Assembly (NCBI GenBank): GCA_003513005.1
Contig: DOTD01000063.1
Span: forward strand, 1 to 7,706
DNA length: 7,706 nt
Reading direction: 5' to 3'
DNA from: Desulfotomaculum sp.
GTDB taxonomy: Bacteria; Bacillota; Desulfotomaculia; Desulfotomaculales; Nap2-2B
The notes beneath the pieces are model-generated. The model did no database searches, had not been told where the DNA came from, and saw only the letters and a program-made list of their open reading frames with translations. The translations under genes and the position numbers were made by a program. The first letter of the stretch is position 1. The number at the start of each line of letters is the position of its first letter. This document shows, piece after piece, positions 5,806 to 7,706 of this stretch.

Positions 5806-5846
5806 AGGCGCAGCGGCGCCAGCCAGGATTTTACCTGTTACCTGGC
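5806..5846 (+). other. two small hairpins in the ferredoxin leader
   Basis: GGCGC (5807-5811) pairs with GCGCC (5816-5820) around AGCG. GCCAGG (5822-5827) pairs with CCTGGC (5841-5846) across a 13-base loop that contains part of a TTACCTG tandem repeat (5831-5844). No known riboswitch class is recognised. The stems are short, so a role in transcript stability or leader regulation is only a possibility. Confidence 0.3.
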
Positions 5847-5902
5847 CGCAATGAGCTTAACCTTTACCGTTGGTATGGGTCAGCATGCGCTAGTACTTGA
5901 AA

Positions 5903-5910
5903 AAAGGAGA
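5903..5910 (+). promoter_or_regulatory. ribosome binding site that decides the ferredoxin start
   Basis: AAAGGAGA nine bases before GTG 5920. A second in-frame GTG at 5911 directly abuts this site and is therefore too close to be used. The upstream ATG at 5851 has no such site. Confidence 0.75.
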
Positions 5911-5919
5911 GTGTTTTTC

Positions 5920-6090
5920 GTGAAGGCGGCGGTTGATAAAGAAAAATGTACTGGCTGTGGGCAATGCGTAGATATATGCGCTGCTGAGGCCTTACAACTT
6001 GTCGACGATATTGCGGTAGTAAGCGATGAATGCATTGAGTGCGGGGCATGTGTGGACGAATGCCCCAATGGGGCAATATCGCTTGACTGA
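5920..6090 (+). CDS. 2[4Fe-4S] ferredoxin
   Basis: 56-residue clostridial-type ferredoxin, a soluble low-potential electron carrier. Two cluster motifs are complete: C10-x2-C13-x2-C16-x3-C20 (CTGCGQCVDIC) and C38-x2-C41-x2-C44-x3-C48 followed by Pro (CIECGACVDECP). The internal pseudo-twofold repeat is typical. I chose GTG 5920 because AAAGGAGA at 5903-5910 lies nine bases upstream and the protein then starts MKAAVDKEKC, as family members do. The longer in-frame ATG at 5851 has no ribosome binding site and would add 23 residues with no ferredoxin similarity. It lies 62 bases ahead of the siroheme reductase on the same strand, so it is the likely electron donor of that enzyme. Confidence 0.93.
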   Translation: MKAAVDKEKCTGCGQCVDICAAEALQLVDDIAVVSDECIECGACVDECPNGAISLD

Positions 6091-6137
6091 TTGAGCCGGT
6101 AAAATGATAATATTCTTAGCAATAAAAAATTTTCTAT

Positions 6138-6142
6138 GGAGG
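6138..6142 (+). promoter_or_regulatory. ribosome binding site of the siroheme reductase gene
   Basis: GGAGG ten bases ahead of ATG 6153. Its strength suggests independent efficient translation of the reductase rather than coupling to the ferredoxin, whose stop lies about 50 bases upstream. Confidence 0.75.
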
Positions 6143-6152
6143 TTGATGAGAA

Positions 6153-6842
6153 ATGGCTGCAACGGATTTATTGGAAAAGGGTGCGGTGCTTCAACGGGAC
6201 AAAGAAACTTTTGCGGTGGTTCCCCATCTGCCTGGCGGGCTGATTACTCCGGATGCTTTAAGAAGAATAGCTGATGTTGCTGAGAAATATAACGCCAAGG
6301 CTCTGAAAATGACTTCCGCTCAACGCCTGGCAATTGTAGGTTTGAAGGAAGAAGATCTGGACAATGTCTGGCGCGATCTGGACATGAAGCCAAGCCACGC
6401 TATCGGCCTGTGTGTGCGCAGCATCAAGTTTTGCCCGGGGACTGCTTTTTGCAAGCGGGGGCAACAGGATTCGGTGAGTCTGGGATTAAAACTGGACGAG
6501 CGCTATCACGGTCTTGAATTGCCCGGCAAATTTAAAATGGGCATCAGTGGCTGTGTAAATTCCTGCGGGGAAAATCATTTCCGGGATGTGGGCGCAATGG
6601 GTATGCCCAAGGGATTCAAACTGATGGTTGGCGGCAACGGAGGGGTTACCCCCCGGATTGGACAGGTTATTTTCGAAGGCTTGAGTGAAGAACAGGTTTT
6701 GGAGAAAGTGGACAGGATCATCAAAGTCTATGCCCAGGGCGCCAAAAAGCACGAGCGGCTCGGCAAGTATATCGAGCGTATAAGTTTGGAGGAATTCAAA
6801 AGCCAGCTGGAAGCCTGGCCCGGCAGCGGCTTAGACAACTAA
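6153..6842 (+). CDS. small siroheme-[4Fe-4S] sulfite/nitrite reductase
   Basis: 229 residues, a single-repeat member of the nitrite/sulfite reductase family, comparable in size to the low-molecular-weight assimilatory-type sulfite reductase of Desulfovibrio (about 220) and half the usual two-repeat enzymes. Residues 15-75 are the ferredoxin-like half-domain with TSAQRLAIVG (54-63), whose Arg58 probably contacts siroheme. Residues 85-215 are the cluster domain with the diagnostic C-x5-C (C94, C100 in FCPGTAFCKRG) and C-x3-C (C134, C138 in GCVNSCGEN), ligating the [4Fe-4S] bridged to siroheme. The expected reaction is six-electron reduction of sulfite to sulfide or nitrite to ammonia in the cytoplasm, using the adjacent ferredoxin. 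Substrate cannot be decided from sequence; a redox-sensing or detoxifying role is also possible. All four cluster cysteines are present. No terminator follows: the stop runs straight into an MFS fragment. Confidence 0.88.
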   Translation: MAATDLLEKGAVLQRDKETFAVVPHLPGGLITPDALRRIADVAEKYNAKALKMTSAQRLAIVGLKEEDLDNVWRDLDMKPSHAIGLCVRSIKFCPGTAFCKRGQQDSVSLGLKLDERYHGLELPGKFKMGISGCVNSCGENHFRDVGAMGMPKGFKLMVGGNGGVTPRIGQVIFEGLSEEQVLEKVDRIIKVYAQGAKKHERLGKYIERISLEEFKSQLEAWPGSGLDN

Positions 6843-6852
6843 AAAGAAGACG
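6840..6852. other. breakpoint joining reductase stop to MFS interior
   Basis: The reductase stop (TAA, 6840-6842) is also the in-frame stop that closes the MFS frame upstream. MFS homology begins at about 6849-6855 in mid-protein (DAGYALGTLSTGG). No intergenic sequence, terminator or start lies between. As with the lysA-cobW join, this points to deletion, transfer or a chimeric assembly. Confidence 0.6.
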
Positions 6853-7595
6853 CTGGATATGCTTTAGGCACACTTTCAACAGGTGGTATTGCAGGTGCTT
6901 TACTCTTTATGATGATTGCATTTATTCTGACCGCTTTATTTGTAAAGGAATCTTTTACACGTCAGGATAAAAGGGCATCTGGCATCAAGGAGACATGGAA
7001 GAGTGTTCCTGAAAAGAGCTTGACTATTATCTTATTTGTGACTTTCTTTGCCTTAACTCTGGGGCTTAGTTCAATAGAACCCATCGTAACAATATATGTC
7101 GCTCACTTAACCAAAGGTATCGGTCATGTTGCTTTATTGTCAGGGTTGACATTCTCAGCCTCTGGGCTGGCCAGTATAATTGCTGCTCCGAGACTGGGAA
7201 GACTTTCAGATCAAATAGGAGCGCATAAAATCATGTTAGCCGCGCTTGTTGCTGCCGGAATCATTTATATACCTCAAGCCCTGGTAACAAATCCATGGCA
7301 GTTGATGGGACTCCGCTTTTTATTGGGACTGACAATAGCAGGGCTAAATCCTTCTATTAATACCCTTGTTAAGAAAATTACACCGGATTCTCTTACGGGC
7401 AGAGTTTTTGGTTTTAACATGTCGGCAGGATATTTGGGCATATTTGGAGGCGCTGTTTTAGGCGGGCAAGTGGCGGCCTATTTCGATGTTCGATAGGTTT
7501 TTTATGTTACCGGTGTATTGTTGTTGATAAATGCTGTATGGGTGTATTTTAAAGTGTATAAAAAGCTTTGTCTAAAAGAAAAACCAGCAATGTAA
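6849..7595 (+). pseudogene. MFS drug-efflux transporter, truncated and interrupted
   Basis: Remnant of a 12-helix DHA1-type transporter (MdtG-like, about 400 residues in the family). Homology opens at about 6849 with GYALGTLSTGG, around the fifth helix, so the first third is gone. In relatives this stretch is followed by the motif-C segment (GPxxGG) and about 20 more residues before a helix like ALLFMMIAFILTALF. Here the two are joined directly at about 6896, an in-frame internal deletion. The second motif A copy reads RLGRLSDQIGAHK (within about 7190-7230). A TAG at 7494-7496 interrupts the frame after AAYFDVR, yet the same frame continues with VFYVTGVLLLINAVWVYF, a normal final helix, to TAA 7593-7595. 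Three independent lesions make it non-functional. ATG 6909 is merely the first ATG. It is visibly AT-richer than the reductase and cobW-permease genes. Confidence 0.8.
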
Positions 7596-7706
7596 TTCAG
7601 CAAGACATTCTTACCTTAGCCAATCGTCCCATACGATGCAGTCCCAAGCCTGTTGGTGTTGATGAAAAGCCAGCTGTTTACGAAGAAGTAGTACCAGACA
7701 TTAATA
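7568..7706 (+). CDS. unrecognised open frame running off the right edge
   Basis: A frame opened by a TAA at 7559-7561 stays open to the window end. A possible TTG start at 7568 would give about 46 residues beginning LSKRKTSNVIQQD and later containing GVDEKPAVYEEVVPDIN. It overlaps the last 28 bases of the MFS remnant in another frame. The Glu/Val/Pro-rich stretch looks protein-like, but no ribosome binding site or family is recognised. It could be the start of a small gene or another fragment. Confidence 0.25.
   Translation, partial: MSKRKTSNVIQQDILTLANRPIRCSPKPVGVDEKPAVYEEVVPDIN

Noticed and set aside
5851..5919. longer ferredoxin from ATG 5851
   Set aside because: No ribosome binding site precedes it, the extra 23 residues are unlike ferredoxins, and a good AAAGGAGA site lies inside this stretch at the correct distance from GTG 5920.
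5785..5919. known riboswitch in the ferredoxin leader
   Set aside because: I looked for T-box, SAM, cobalamin and similar conserved cores and saw none. The stems present are too short to assign.

Overview
The window looks like low-to-mid GC Firmicute DNA, most likely a Clostridia/Peptococcaceae-type anaerobe. The reasons are strong Shine-Dalgarno sites, GTG starts, a small siroheme reductase with its own 2[4Fe-4S] ferredoxin, a coiled-coil zinc-ribbon protein, and a CobW / COG0701 permease / TIGR03943 cluster like the Bacillus yciC-ycgR-ycgQ type. The assignment rests on protein similarity recalled by eye, not on a search.

Layout: (1) 48-908, the C-terminal two thirds of a diaminopimelate decarboxylase (lysA), missing its PLP-lysine region. 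(2) 911-4001, a metal-homeostasis cluster: a CobW/COG0523 metallochaperone that has lost its P-loop, then a second CobW-like domain fused to a COG0701 permease, then a TIGR03943 (YcgQ-like) permease partner. The permease tail and the TIGR03943 head look collapsed into each other near 3232. (3) 4066-4974, an intact RluA-family pseudouridine synthase, followed by two hairpins. The second is a strong terminator facing a convergent zinc-ribbon gene (5112-5531, minus). (4) 5532-5919, a long intergenic region with a possible 36-codon minus-strand ORF, a promoter with a perfect TATAAT, and an ArsR/SmtB-like near-palindrome on the predicted transcription start. (5) 5920-6842, an intact ferredoxin and a small sulfite/nitrite reductase. 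(6) 6849-7595, the second half of an MFS drug transporter that is N-truncated, lacks an internal segment and carries an in-frame TAG. (7) An unrecognised open frame running off the right edge.

The recurring theme is gene fragments butted together with almost no spacer: lysA to cobW, permease to TIGR03943, and reductase to MFS. The outer fragments (lysA and MFS) are visibly AT-richer than the metal cluster. This could be real deletion-driven decay and transfer, or a chimeric assembly; sequence alone cannot decide. The two most coherent functional units are the metal-handling cluster (GTPase chaperone, GTPase-permease fusion, partner) and the ferredoxin-siroheme reductase pair under a probable metal- or sulfur-responsive operator.
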